A DNA stretch of 64,000 bases from Nocardioides alcanivorans. GTDB taxonomy: Bacteria > Actinomycetota > Actinomycetes > Propionibacteriales > Nocardioidaceae. The DNA lies in assembly GCF_021555175.1 (NCBI RefSeq), contig NZ_JAKGRW010000019.1, positions 186,001 through 250,000 of the forward strand, read 5' to 3'. Shown piece after piece: positions 18,453-27,100 of this stretch. The number at the start of each line of letters is the position of its first letter. Position 1 is the stretch's first letter. The translations under genes and the position numbers were made by a program. The notes beneath the pieces are model-generated. The model was not told the origin of the DNA. It saw only the letters and a list, made by a program, of their open reading frames with translations, and searched no databases.

Positions 18453-18541
18453 GGTCCGGCGCAGCCCGGGCCGACGAGCGCGAGCCAGCTCGGCCGCATC
18501 AGCACCAGGAAACACCACCGAGGCAGCACAGGAGAGGTCAC

Positions 18542-20140
18542 ATGTTTCGAAGCAACAAGCTCCGCGCGTGGACGGCGGCGGCGCTGGGCACGCTGTTGGT
18601 CGCCGGCTGCTCGTCCGCGACGTCAGGCAGCGGCTCCGGCCGCGAGGGAGTGGACCTGAGCACCGTCCAGGAGGGATACGTCGGCACGGACGCGCCCGGG
18701 GACGTCGTCAAGGGCGGCACCCTCTCCATGGCGTCGTTCGCCGAGCCACGTTCCCTCGATCCCGCGGTGACCATCGCGGCGTTGACCACGGGAGGATCGG
18801 AGATGCTCAACATCTACGACACCCTGCTCAGGTACGACGCCACCGACTCCTCCTTCGTGCCGGGCATGGCCGAAGGCATCAGCAGTGACGACAACATCAC
18901 CTGGACCCTGACCCTTCGCGAGGGCGTGACCTTCTCCGACGGCACGCCACTGGATGCCGCTGCCGTCAAGGCCAGCCAAGAACGCTACGTGAACCTCTCC
19001 GGTCCTGAGGCGGCGCTGTGGAAGCAGAACGTCAGCGACATCTCGACACCGGACGACCTCACGGTGGTCTACACCCTCAAGAAGCCGTGGGCCCAGTTCC
19101 CCGGCATTCTCACCACCGGTCCCGGCATGGTCGTCGGACCCAAGTCCGGCGAGGGCGAGCAGTTCCAGCCCATCGGCGCCGGTCCGTTCACCTTGGGCGA
19201 CTGGAAGGCACAGGAATCGCTCACCCTCAATGCCCGCGCCGGCTACTGGGACGGCGAGCAGCCACTGGAGTCGGTCAAGTTCGTCTACCTGACCAATGCC
19301 CTCACGGCGCTCGAGTCGTTCCAGAACGATGAGATCGACGTGGTGTTCATGCGCGAACCCGACCAGGTCGCAGAAGTGCTGAAGGGCGATCCCCATGCCT
19401 ACGTCAACGTGACTGCCGCACAGAACAGCGCCCTGATCAACGCGAGCGAGGGGCGACCGGGGGCGGACGTCAGGATCCGGAAGGCGCTCCAGCTCGCCGT
19501 CGATCCCCAGATGCTCGCCGATCGCGCCTTCGGCGTCCCGGACAGTGGCAGCTCGACGCTCTTCGGTGACTACTCACGCTGGCACGGCGAGACGCAGGGC
19601 CTGTCGTTCGACCCGAAGGCGGCGAAGGAGCTCGTCGAAGCGGCGAAGGCCGACGGCTTCGACGGCAAGATCCACTACGTCGACGGCTCTGACCCGGCGT
19701 CGCGGGCGATCGCGCTCGGGCTCAAGGCGCTGTGGGAGTCGATCGGTCTCGACGTCCAGATCGACCTGACCCGCACGGTGGCGGAGTTGATCAACAAGGT
19801 CGCGGTGAACCAGGACTACGACGCAGCGTCGTGGGGACACACCTTCCGCGAAGCGGATCCGATCCCCAAGATGTTCGCGATCATGCACAGCACCGGAACC
19901 CAGCTCTACGGCTCACACACCAGTCCTGAGATGGACGCCCTGCTCGAGGAGTTCCAGGCCGCCCCCTCCTACGACGACCAGAAGGAGGTCATGGATCGAG
20001 TCCAGCAGCTGATGAACGACGAGGTTCCGTTCCTGGTCTTCGGTCCGTACGCCGAGACCGTCGTCTGGAACGAATCGGTCCGCGGCGTGGTGGGCACCGC
20101 CAACTCGATGGTCTTCTACGGCCACGCTTGGAAGGGCTGA
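18542..20140 (+). CDS. Peptide/nickel-type ABC transporter substrate-binding lipoprotein (family 5)
   Basis: A 532-residue extracytoplasmic solute-binding protein of the DppA/OppA class. Signal: positively charged start, hydrophobic stretch and lipobox LLVAGC with the lipid-modified Cys at residue 23. Family motifs include the FAEPRSLDPAVT opening and GAGPFTLGDWKAQESL. ATG 18542 is preceded by AGGAGAGG. Alone of its transporter here: no permease or ATPase adjoins it, whereas the importer at 42711-46790 has no binding protein, so they could be partners. Members of this family also bind non-peptides. Followed by a hairpin at 20166-20197. Confidence 0.88.
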   Translation: MFRSNKLRAWTAAALGTLLVAGCSSATSGSGSGREGVDLSTVQEGYVGTDAPGDVVKGGTLSMASFAEPRSLDPAVTIAALTTGGSEMLNIYDTLLRYDATDSSFVPGMAEGISSDDNITWTLTLREGVTFSDGTPLDAAAVKASQERYVNLSGPEAALWKQNVSDISTPDDLTVVYTLKKPWAQFPGILTTGPGMVVGPKSGEGEQFQPIGAGPFTLGDWKAQESLTLNARAGYWDGEQPLESVKFVYLTNALTALESFQNDEIDVVFMREPDQVAEVLKGDPHAYVNVTAAQNSALINASEGRPGADVRIRKALQLAVDPQMLADRAFGVPDSGSSTLFGDYSRWHGETQGLSFDPKAAKELVEAAKADGFDGKIHYVDGSDPASRAIALGLKALWESIGLDVQIDLTRTVAELINKVAVNQDYDAASWGHTFREADPIPKMFAIMHSTGTQLYGSHTSPEMDALLEEFQAAPSYDDQKEVMDRVQQLMNDEVPFLVFGPYAETVVWNESVRGVVGTANSMVFYGHAWKG

Positions 20141-20165
20141 TGGCCCGCACCGCACCCGAGCTCGC

Positions 20166-20197
20166 GATGGCGTCATCCCCTGGGGGATGGCGCCATC
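20166..20197 (+). terminator. Stem-loop after substrate-binding protein gene
   Basis: Two 15-base arms (20166-20180 and 20183-20197) pair with one mismatch around a two-base loop, 26 bases past the stop codon. No T-run follows, so a Rho-independent terminator is only likely; it could also stabilise the transcript end. Confidence 0.5.
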
Positions 20198-20267
20198 CGG
20201 CGGTGACCGCAACAGACGATCCCCCACCGAGGCCCACCCGGCCCCGGTCGACCTGGAGGCCCATCCC

Positions 20268-21116
20268 ATGACCGCCCTGTCCGCTGACCACGAGTTCGAC
20301 GACCGGTGCGGCAGTTCCCGACCGACCCGCGCCGGTGTGGTCGAGCGCGTCACCCAGATCCTCGACGTCTTCATGCTCGGGGAGGAACACGTGCTCCTGG
20401 AGGACGTCACCGCGCTCTCCGGACTGCCCCGGTCGACGACGTTCAGGATCCTCAGCCAACTGACCCAGCTCAGCTGGCTCGAACACGGTCCGCGTGGATT
20501 TCGCCTGAGCACGCGAGCGCACGTCCTGGGGGCCCGCCGACACGACGTCCACGAGGACCTGCGCGCCGCCACGACCGTCGTCCTGAACGAGTTGCATGCA
20601 GCGACGGGAGCCGTCGCACATCTCGGCGTACTCGAGGGCGCTCGGGTGCACTACTTGGACAAGATCGGAGGAGCGGCCGTCGGCAGTGTTCCCAGCCGGG
20701 TCGGGGGCCGCATTCCTGCCGACCGCACGGTGTGTGGCAAGGCTCTCATGGCCCAGCTCCCGCCAGAGCAGGTGGACGACCTGATCTCGGTGAACAGCTA
20801 CCGCCAGCGGCAGCCGGACCTGGTTGCGCTGCACCGCCAACTGAGCATGATCCGCAATCAGCAAGGCGTCGCCATCGACTCGGCCGACCAGTGCGCGATG
20901 GGGATCACTGCGATCGCGGCGCCGATCATGGGACCTGACGGTGTGGCCGGCGCCATCTCCCTGGCGGGCAGGAACCAGCTTCCACTCGATCGGATCGCAC
21001 CGATGGTGACGAGAGCGGGAAGGCAGGCGGCTCGCTTGCTCTTCCCCGACTGGACGCCGCCCGATCGGCCGTCACCGTCGGCGCGTCGCCGAGGCGTGCT
21101 GGTCAGCGGATGGTGA
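20268..21116 (+). CDS. IclR-family transcriptional regulator
   Basis: A 282-residue IclR protein, intact paralogue of the gene at 5542. Winged helix about residues 25-85 (VVERVTQILDVF, then GLPRSTTFRILSQL), effector domain with VHYLDKIGG and a conserved CAMGITAIAAPIMGPDG. ATG 20268 has GGAGG at a suitable distance. The C-terminus carries an Arg/Ser-rich tail (RPSPSARRRG) absent from the other copy and overlaps the convergent SDR stop by 14 bases. Probable regulator of neighbouring catabolic genes; effector unknown. It served as the reference for recognising the frameshift in the first copy. Confidence 0.88.
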   Translation: MTALSADHEFDDRCGSSRPTRAGVVERVTQILDVFMLGEEHVLLEDVTALSGLPRSTTFRILSQLTQLSWLEHGPRGFRLSTRAHVLGARRHDVHEDLRAATTVVLNELHAATGAVAHLGVLEGARVHYLDKIGGAAVGSVPSRVGGRIPADRTVCGKALMAQLPPEQVDDLISVNSYRQRQPDLVALHRQLSMIRNQQGVAIDSADQCAMGITAIAAPIMGPDGVAGAISLAGRNQLPLDRIAPMVTRAGRQAARLLFPDWTPPDRPSPSARRRGVLVSGW

Positions 21117-21927
21117 GCTGGCCGCCGTCGATGTTCCAACACTGACCGGTCACCCACGCGGCCTGGTCGCTGGCCAGGAACACCGCCGCGTGCGCGACCT
21201 CGGTGGGATCGCCGACGCGTCCGAGAGGGATGTTCGCGTCGACGTACGTCGCCCAGCGGTCCTGGCTCCAGTCGTCGAGTCGGCTGGTGGCGGTCACGCC
21301 CGGACAGAGCGCGTTGACCCGAATCCCCTGGCGCCCGAGCTCCTTCGCACTCGACGAGGTGAGCGACTGCACGCCCGCCTTCGACGCGGAGTACGCCGCC
21401 GTTCCCGGCCCGCCGAGCTTGCCGCCCACGGAGGAGATGTTGATGATTGCGCCACCCTGCTCGTGGCCGATGAGCCGTCGCGCGAAGCTGCGAGTCATCA
21501 AGAAGGTGCCACGCAGGTTGACCCCCATCACGGTGTCGAACGTCTCGGCCGCGAGGTCGACCACGGGCACCCGGTCCTCACCGCGACTGGCGGCAGCATT
21601 GTTGACCAGGATGTCCACGGTGCCGAGCTCCCGCTCGGCGAGATCGAAGAGGTCCTCCACTGCTCGCTCGTCCGAGATGTCGGTGACGACGGTCAGTGCT
21701 CGGCGCCCGAGTCCGCGGATCTCGTCGGCGACGGACTCGATGTCGCGCCACCCAGCCGCCTTCTCGTCCTCGGGATAGCGCGTCGCGGAGCGCCCGGTGC
21801 CGGTGACGACCACGTCACAGCCAGCCTTCGCGAACTCCACGGCCGCCGCCCGCCCGATCGAACGCATCCGGCCAGCGCCGGTCACGATCGCGACCCGGCC
21901 CTCGAGTCCGGTCAACTGGTAACTCAT
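21103..21927 (-). CDS. SDR family oxidoreductase (paralogue of 10506-11327)
   Basis: A 274-residue SDR with TGAGRMRSIGR, LVNNAAASRGEDRVPV, NISSVGGKLGGPG, YSASKAGVQSL and the end WVTGQCWNIDGGQLTIR. It matches the 10506-11327 protein throughout. ATG 21927 is preceded by GGAGAG. It stands alone on the minus strand, divergent from the luciferase-like gene at 22124 and convergent with the IclR gene. The duplication has gone along with IclR, VOC and enoyl-CoA hydratase duplications, so this is likely a second copy of a pathway module. Confidence 0.85.
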   Translation of the reverse strand: MSYQLTGLEGRVAIVTGAGRMRSIGRAAAVEFAKAGCDVVVTGTGRSATRYPEDEKAAGWRDIESVADEIRGLGRRALTVVTDISDERAVEDLFDLAERELGTVDILVNNAAASRGEDRVPVVDLAAETFDTVMGVNLRGTFLMTRSFARRLIGHEQGGAIINISSVGGKLGGPGTAAYSASKAGVQSLTSSSAKELGRQGIRVNALCPGVTATSRLDDWSQDRWATYVDANIPLGRVGDPTEVAHAAVFLASDQAAWVTGQCWNIDGGQLTIR

Positions 21928-22123
21928 CTGCTCTCCTTCGGTGGCCGACCACGAACGGCCGGGACGTCGCGCCCTCACGCAGCAGGCGGTCGGGCCGACG
22001 CTAGGACGGAGACGATCGGCCCCGAGGCGAGTTCTCATTGGACGAAACCCGGCCGCAGACCAGGTGTTCCGGCCAACGGGAGCCCGACGGGCATCAGGAG
22101 AGTGCCTCTCTAGGGTCGCCAGC

Positions 22124-23008
22124 ATGAAGTACGCCGTCATCGCCCCAGTCGCCGCGAACGTCACCTCCGACCCGGTCTGGATGACCGAGTTCGCGCAGCA
22201 CGTCGAGGCCTGCGGCTTCGAGTCCATCGTCGCCGTCGAGCACGCTGTCGTGGTCAGCAAGTATTCGAGCGAATACCCCTACGACGCCTCCGGCAAGATG
22301 GAGCTCGCCGACGACCAGCTCATCCCGGACCCGCTCGACCTGATGGCGTTCCTGGCCGCCAAGACGACGACCCTCGGTCTCGCCACGGGCGTGCTGGTGC
22401 TCCCCAACCACCACCCCGTCGTGCTCGCGAAGCGTCTTGCCTCCATCGACGTCCTCTCCGGCGGCCGGCTGCGCGTCTGCGCCGGCATGGGCTGGATGAA
22501 GGAGGAGATCGAGGCCTCCGGCGTCGACTTCGCCACTCGTGGCCGCCGCGCCGACGAGCAGCTCCAGGTCTTGCGTGCCCTGTGGGCCGACACCGCGCCG
22601 GAGGGCGCCGACTTCGACGGCGAGTTCTTCACGTTCAACAACGCGATGTCCTACCCCAAGCCCGTGCAGCCCGGAGGGGTGCCGCTCCACATCGGTGGCC
22701 ACTCGAAGGCCGCGGCCCGCCGTGCCGGTCGCTACGGCGACGGCCTGCAGCCGCTGGGCGTCATGGGCGAGCAGCTCACCGAGATCGTCGACCTGATGCG
22801 CAGGACGGCCGACGAGGCCGGTCGCGACGGCGACGCGCTCGAGCTCTCCTTGGGCCACCTGGTCGCCAAGATCGACCAGGGGCGTGCCGAGAAGCTGGCC
22901 TCCCAAGGTGCCGACCGCATCGTGCTCGCGATGACCCCCACCGCCGACCTGCAGCAGGCCAAGGACGAGCTCTCCGCGTGCGCGGGGCGTCTCGGCCTGG
23001 GCAGCTGA
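22124..23008 (+). CDS. LLM-class F420-dependent oxidoreductase
   Basis: A 294-residue luciferase-like TIM-barrel protein. Typical features: EACGFESIVAVEHAVV near the N-terminus, LATGVLVLPNHHPVVLAKR, LSGGRLRVCAGMGW and HIGGHSKAAARRAGRYGDGLQP. Such proteins in actinobacteria use cofactor F420 to oxidise or reduce aromatic, terpenoid or steroid-like substrates. First gene of a plus-strand run: LLM, SnoaL, SDR, SnoaL, LLM. ATG 22124 follows a region with AGGAG at 22096; spacing is long, so the start is moderately sure. A TCTCATTGG element at 22033 lies upstream. Confidence 0.85.
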   Translation: MKYAVIAPVAANVTSDPVWMTEFAQHVEACGFESIVAVEHAVVVSKYSSEYPYDASGKMELADDQLIPDPLDLMAFLAAKTTTLGLATGVLVLPNHHPVVLAKRLASIDVLSGGRLRVCAGMGWMKEEIEASGVDFATRGRRADEQLQVLRALWADTAPEGADFDGEFFTFNNAMSYPKPVQPGGVPLHIGGHSKAAARRAGRYGDGLQPLGVMGEQLTEIVDLMRRTADEAGRDGDALELSLGHLVAKIDQGRAEKLASQGADRIVLAMTPTADLQQAKDELSACAGRLGLGS

Positions 23009-23015
23009 GGCCGCT

Positions 23016-23519
23016 TTGAGCAACGACCGGGCGGCCGACCGCGCGGCGATCAGGGAGCTGGTCGACCGCTATGCGGGTGCTGTCGACGACCGACGCTTCG
23101 ACGCGGTGGCCGACCTCTTCACCGAGGATGCGGTGCTGATCGCTCCGGACCCGCCGACGGCACTGGGCCCGACCGTGCTCCATGAGGGCCGCGACGCGGT
23201 GCGCGAGCTCATGGCCGGGCTCGCCTTCTTCACCGCGACCTTCCATGCGGTGCACGGGGTCGTGATCGATCCGGTCGAGGACCCCGCCCCGGAAGGTCCC
23301 GACGAGTTCACCGGTCGGGTCACCTGCACCGCGCACCACCTCAGCGCTGGCGAGGACAAGCACCGCGACCTCACCTGGCAACTCGTCTATCGCGACCGTT
23401 ACCGGCGCACCGACGACGGCTGGCGTTTCGCCCGTCGCGAGCTCCGGATCGTCTCGATCCGCACCAGCAATCCACGATCGGTCGGCCCCACGGTCGACCC
23501 GCAGGAGGAAACCGCATGA
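23016..23519 (+). CDS. SnoaL-fold (NTF2-like) protein, dehydratase/isomerase-like
   Basis: A 167-residue alpha+beta-barrel protein of the SnoaL_4/NTF2-like group. The N-terminal helix carries Tyr19 and Asp24 (Tyr-x4-Asp in DRYAGAVDD), the arrangement seen in scytalone dehydratase, LinA and the bile-acid 7-alpha-dehydratase BaiE; a His lies in TFHAVHGVV. It uses a TTG start at 23016, seven bases after the LLM stop; no clear alternative exists. Its stop overlaps the SDR start (ATGA). The enzyme activity and substrate are not decided by sequence. Confidence 0.75.
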   Translation: MSNDRAADRAAIRELVDRYAGAVDDRRFDAVADLFTEDAVLIAPDPPTALGPTVLHEGRDAVRELMAGLAFFTATFHAVHGVVIDPVEDPAPEGPDEFTGRVTCTAHHLSAGEDKHRDLTWQLVYRDRYRRTDDGWRFARRELRIVSIRTSNPRSVGPTVDPQEETA

Positions 23520-24318
23520 GCAGGGTCAGCGTCGTCACCGGAGGTGCCCTCGGCATCGGCGGTGCGATCAGTCGCCGCTTCGCAGCCGACGGAGACCTCG
23601 TGCTGCTCGTCGACATCGATGCCGAGGCAGCAGCGGCAACCGCCGGCGAGATCCGGTCCGCCGGTGGTGAGGTCGAGGTCATCGTCGGCGACGTCTCCGC
23701 CGACGAGACGGTGGCCGCGCTCGCCGCCGCTGTCGAGCGGCACGGTCGGATCGACGTACTCGTCAACAACGTGGGCGACTTCCGGCCGGCGTCCAAGACG
23801 TTCCTGCACAGCAAGCCGGAGCAGTGGCAGCGCCTCTACGAGGTCAACCTGCTGCACGTGTTGAAGGTGACCCACGCGCTGCTGCCGACGATGGTGGAGC
23901 AGAACTCGGGTGCCATCGTGAACATCTCCACGGTCGAGGCCTTCCGCGGCATCCCCGGGCACGTGGCCTACTCGGCCTACAACGCGGGCGTCTCGGCCTT
24001 CACCAAGAGCCTCGCGGTCGAGGTCGGTCGCTACGGCATCCGGGTCAACGCGATCGCTCCCGACCTGGCCGACACCCCCAGACCTCGCGCGACGCGATGT
24101 TGCGCGGCCGCGATCCGGAGCTGGTCAAGCACTGGATCCCGTTGGGTCACTACGGCGAGGTCCCCGACTACGCGTCGGTCGTCTCCTTCCTCGCCTCCGA
24201 GGAGGCGCGCTTCGTCACCGGGCACACCGTGCCGGTCGACGGCGGCACCCTGGCTGCCTCCGGCTGGTACAGCCGGGTGGACGGCAAGGGCTGGACCAAC
24301 ATGCCGGACCAGCCATGA
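23516..24318 (+). CDS. SDR family oxidoreductase, frameshifted in this sequence
   Basis: Classical SDR: VTGGALGIGGAISRR, VLVNNVGDFRPASK, ISTVEAFRGIPGHVAYSAY with a Ser and Tyr-x3-Asn variant (YSAYNAG, the Lys of the canonical YxxxK is replaced by Asn). The frame breaks at about 24075: ACCCCCAG should carry six C, after which TPQTSRDAMLRGRDPELVK continues. Corrected length 267 residues, stop at 24318. The missing catalytic lysine is odd and may mean altered catalysis. Overlaps both SnoaL neighbours by four bases. Confidence 0.75.
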
Positions 24319-24803
24319 GCGACGACCGCCGCGAGATCCACGACCTGGTGCTGCGCTACTGCCGTGGCATCGACCGCATCGACCTCGACCTGGTGCGCAG
24401 CTGCTACCACCCGGGCGCCGTCGACCACCACACCGGTTTCGACGGCCCCGTGGAGGAGTACGTCGAGTGGCTGCGCCCGCTGCTCACCTCGAAGTCGGGC
24501 GGCACCCATCACATGATCGGCAACCACCTCTCCGAGGTGAACGGCGACCACGCCGTGGCCGAGACCTATGCCCATGCGACCCACTGGGGCGGCCCCGAAG
24601 ACTCTCCGAAGGGCAACTTCACCACCGGCGTCCGCTATGTCGACCACCTCGAGCGGCGCGACGGGCGCTGGGGGATCGTCGAACGTTGGGCCGTGCGGGA
24701 GTGGGTACGCCGGGACGGCGACAGCCTGTCGGCGGCCAAGGGCACGCTCGCCCGTCGCGACGGCACGGACCCGATCGACAACCTGCGCGCCCAGGTGCTG
24801 TGA
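24315..24803 (+). CDS. SnoaL-fold (NTF2-like) protein, dehydratase/isomerase-like
   Basis: A 162-residue relative of the protein at 23016. Tyr15-x4-Asp20 in RYCRGID and the His cluster THHMIGNH (65, 66, 71) fit the catalytic layout of the SnoaL_4 family (BaiE, LinA, scytalone dehydratase). Starts in ATGA overlap with the SDR. Two different SnoaL enzymes flanking one SDR suggests consecutive dehydration or isomerisation steps on a hydroxylated ring or side chain; that is inference. Confidence 0.75.
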   Translation: MSDDRREIHDLVLRYCRGIDRIDLDLVRSCYHPGAVDHHTGFDGPVEEYVEWLRPLLTSKSGGTHHMIGNHLSEVNGDHAVAETYAHATHWGGPEDSPKGNFTTGVRYVDHLERRDGRWGIVERWAVREWVRRDGDSLSAAKGTLARRDGTDPIDNLRAQVL

Positions 24804-24839
24804 CGCAAGCCCGAATCCCTACCGATCGCTGAGGTGGCC

Positions 24840-25850
24840 ATGCGCATCGATCTACGTCTTGACGCCGCACCCGTGGATGCGGCGCGCCGTGCCGTCGAAC
24901 TGGCTGGAACCGGTGCCGACGGACTCTTCACGTTCGAAGGGCAGCATGACGTCTTCCTACCCCTGGCCCTGGCCGCCCAGGCCACCTCGTTGCCGATCAT
25001 GACCAACATCGCAGTGGCGCTGCCTCGCAGTCCCCTGCACCTTGCCCATCTCGCGCACGACCTGCACGCCCTGTCGGGCGGTCGGTTCACGTTGGGTCTG
25101 GGCTCGCAGGTGAAGACCCACATCGAACGACGCTACGGCAGTCCTTGGTCGCAGCCGGCCAAACGAATGCGGGAGATCGTGGCCGCGACCCGGGAGATCC
25201 TCGCGGCGTGGGACGAGGGCCGCACACCGAACTTCCACGGGGAGTTCACCCGGCACGACCTCATGCCGCCCACCTTCTGCCCGGATCCGCTCCCCTACGG
25301 TCCGCCCCCGGTGATGATGGGTGCCCTCGGTCCGGTCATGACCAGGACCGCGGGCGAGGTCTCCGACGGATTGTTGGTGATGCCCTTCAACACCCGCCGA
25401 CACATCGAGGAGCGGACGCTTCCCGCGCTGCGCGAAGGCCTGGAGCGGGCGAGTCGTTCCGCCGACGAGGTGGCCCTGCTCCCCGAGGTGATCACGGCCG
25501 TCGGTCGCACCGACGAGGAGCTCGCGAGCGCCGTCGCCGGCGCCCGGTCGTTGGTGGCCTTCTATGCCTCGACTCCTGCCTATCGCCCGGTGCTGGAGGT
25601 GGAGGGAATCGCCGACCTGCAGCCCCACCTGCAGACGTTGATGCGCGAGGGCAAGGTCGATGAGATGACGGCCGAGATCGGTGACGACCTGCTCGACGCC
25701 ATCGCGGTGCGCGGCACCCCCGAGGAGTGTGCTGCCCGGATCACGGAGCGCTTCGACGGCATCAGTGATCGGGTCTGTGCCTACTTCACCGGTGGACCAC
25801 CCTCCAACGAGCTCGTCACCGAACTGGTGACCGCCGTCCACGCTGCCTGA
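24840..25850 (+). CDS. LLM-class F420-dependent oxidoreductase
   Basis: A 336-residue luciferase-like protein of a different subgroup from 22124: ELAGTGADGLFTFEGQHDVF, LPIMTNIAVALPRSPLHLA, LSGGRFTLGLGSQVKTHIERRYG and APVMMGALGP-type strand (PPVMMGALGPVMTRTAG). I chose ATG 24840 with GAGGTGG just upstream; GTG 24834 would add two residues. It closes the LLM-SnoaL-SDR-SnoaL-LLM block and lies 23 bases upstream of the second VOC gene. A role as F420-dependent dehydrogenase or reductase on the same substrate is inferred. Confidence 0.85.
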   Translation: MRIDLRLDAAPVDAARRAVELAGTGADGLFTFEGQHDVFLPLALAAQATSLPIMTNIAVALPRSPLHLAHLAHDLHALSGGRFTLGLGSQVKTHIERRYGSPWSQPAKRMREIVAATREILAAWDEGRTPNFHGEFTRHDLMPPTFCPDPLPYGPPPVMMGALGPVMTRTAGEVSDGLLVMPFNTRRHIEERTLPALREGLERASRSADEVALLPEVITAVGRTDEELASAVAGARSLVAFYASTPAYRPVLEVEGIADLQPHLQTLMREGKVDEMTAEIGDDLLDAIAVRGTPEECAARITERFDGISDRVCAYFTGGPPSNELVTELVTAVHAA

Positions 25851-25873
25851 CCGCCCCTGTCCGAAGGAGTCCC

Positions 25874-26275
25874 ATGGAGATCATCAAGCCCGCCCTCGAC
25901 CTCGGCGTCACGGTCACTGACATGGACACCTCGCTGGCCTTCTATCGCGACCTGCTCGGTCTCGACGTGATCGCAGAACTGCCGTCGCCGGGCGGCCAGA
26001 TGGTGCTGTTGGCCGTCGGCGAGAGCCAGCTCAAGCTGGTCTCCCCGAAGAAGCCAGCCACGGGATCCGCGCTCCCCGGCGGAATCAGTGCCGGTGTCCC
26101 CGGCATGCGCTACTTCACGTTCACCATCAGCGACCTCGACGCCACCGTGGAGTCCTGCCGCGAAGCCGGCCGCCCTGTGGTCGTCGAGCCGGTGGCGATG
26201 GGACCGAGCATGCGCCTCGGCATCGTCGAGGACCCGGACGGCAACTGGGTGGAGTTCCTGGAGCCCGTCGCGTGA
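25874..26275 (+). CDS. Glyoxalase/bleomycin-resistance (VOC) superfamily protein
   Basis: A 133-residue VOC protein, paralogue of 15435-15839. VTDMDTSLAFYRDLLGLDV begins the first module and DGNWVEFLEPVA ends the second. As in the other copy, the initial His ligands are replaced (Leu-Gly-Val and Arg-Tyr-Phe), while the last Glu remains. GAAGGAG precedes ATG 25874. Its TGA overlaps the GTG start of the enoyl-CoA hydratase. Conserved coupling of this VOC type with a hydratase in both places suggests a functional partnership. Confidence 0.75.
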   Translation: MEIIKPALDLGVTVTDMDTSLAFYRDLLGLDVIAELPSPGGQMVLLAVGESQLKLVSPKKPATGSALPGGISAGVPGMRYFTFTISDLDATVESCREAGRPVVVEPVAMGPSMRLGIVEDPDGNWVEFLEPVA

Positions 26276-27095
26276 CGGTCCGTTCCGAGCGGGTCGGCGC
26301 GGTCGGGGTGATCACCCTGGACCGACCCGAGAAGCGCAATGCGCTGAATGCCACGATGATCGACGGCATCGTGCACGCCGTCGAGCACCACGAGGCCGAC
26401 CCCGCCGTGCGAGTCATCGTGCTGACCGGCACCGGTGACCGCGCGTTCTGCGCGGGGATGGATCTCAACCGGGTGGCCGGTGACCCATCCCCGGCGGTCG
26501 AGCCTGTCGAGACCACCCCGCCCCCGGCGGTCGAGCCTGTCGAGACCACCCCGCCCCCGCCTGATCGTCCTGAGACGGCAGGCTACAAGCGCCTGATCGT
26601 CGAGGGCAGCAGCAAGCCGTTGATCGCCGCGATCAACGGCGCCGCGGTTGCCGGTGGCTTCGAGCTGATGCTGGCCTGCGACCTGGCCGTCGCCGCCGAC
26701 CATGCGCGCTTCGGCCTCCCCGAAGTCTCGCGTGGTCTCGTGGCCGGGGGCGGCGGCACGCTCCTTCCGCTGCGCATTCCTCGCGCGGTCGCGTTCGAGC
26801 TGGCCCTGACCGGCGAGGCCATCACCGCCGCACGTGCCCACGAGCTCGGGCTGGTCAACCACGTGGTCCCGGGCACCGAGGTGCTGTCACGCGCGATGCA
26901 GCTGGCCGAGGTGATCGCCGGCAACAGTCCCCATGCCGTGCGCCTCACCCGGCGGATGCTGCGTGAGGCGAGCGACCTGCCGATCGAGGAAGCCTGGCAC
27001 CGGGCCGACGAGGCGATTGCCGACGTACTCGCCAGCGCGGACGCGCAGGAGGGCTCCCGCGCCTTCCTCGAGCGCCGCTCCCCCGCTGGTCCTGA
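26272..27095 (+). CDS. Enoyl-CoA hydratase/isomerase with repeat-derived insertion; frameshift near C-terminus
   Basis: Crotonase-family protein closely similar to 15836-16609: FCAGMDLNRVAG, AGGFELMLACDLAVAAD, FGLPEVSRGLVAGGGG. Between residues about 74 and 95 two perfect 33-base units (26491-26523, 26524-26556) encode PAVEPVETTPP twice; the DNA is the same GGTCGAGCCTGTCGAGACC repeat found between genes at 57 and 59 kb. The insertion keeps frame. Near the end, RRSP should be followed by RWS and a stop at 27093-27095 if the CCCCC run at 27080-27084 has six C, matching the FLERRAPCWS end of the paralogue; as written the frame runs on to 27468. Corrected length 274 residues. GTG 26272 overlaps the VOC stop. 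Confidence 0.8.
26491..26556 (+). repeat. In-frame tandem copy of the intergenic GGTCGAGC-type repeat
   Basis: Two identical 33-base units, each containing GGTCGAGCCTGTCGAGACC, lie inside the enoyl-CoA hydratase gene. The same core with the same CCCCGCCC spacer occurs in the arrays at 57253-57865. The unit length is divisible by three, so the reading frame survives. Confidence 0.9.
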
Positions 27096-27100
27096 CCTGG

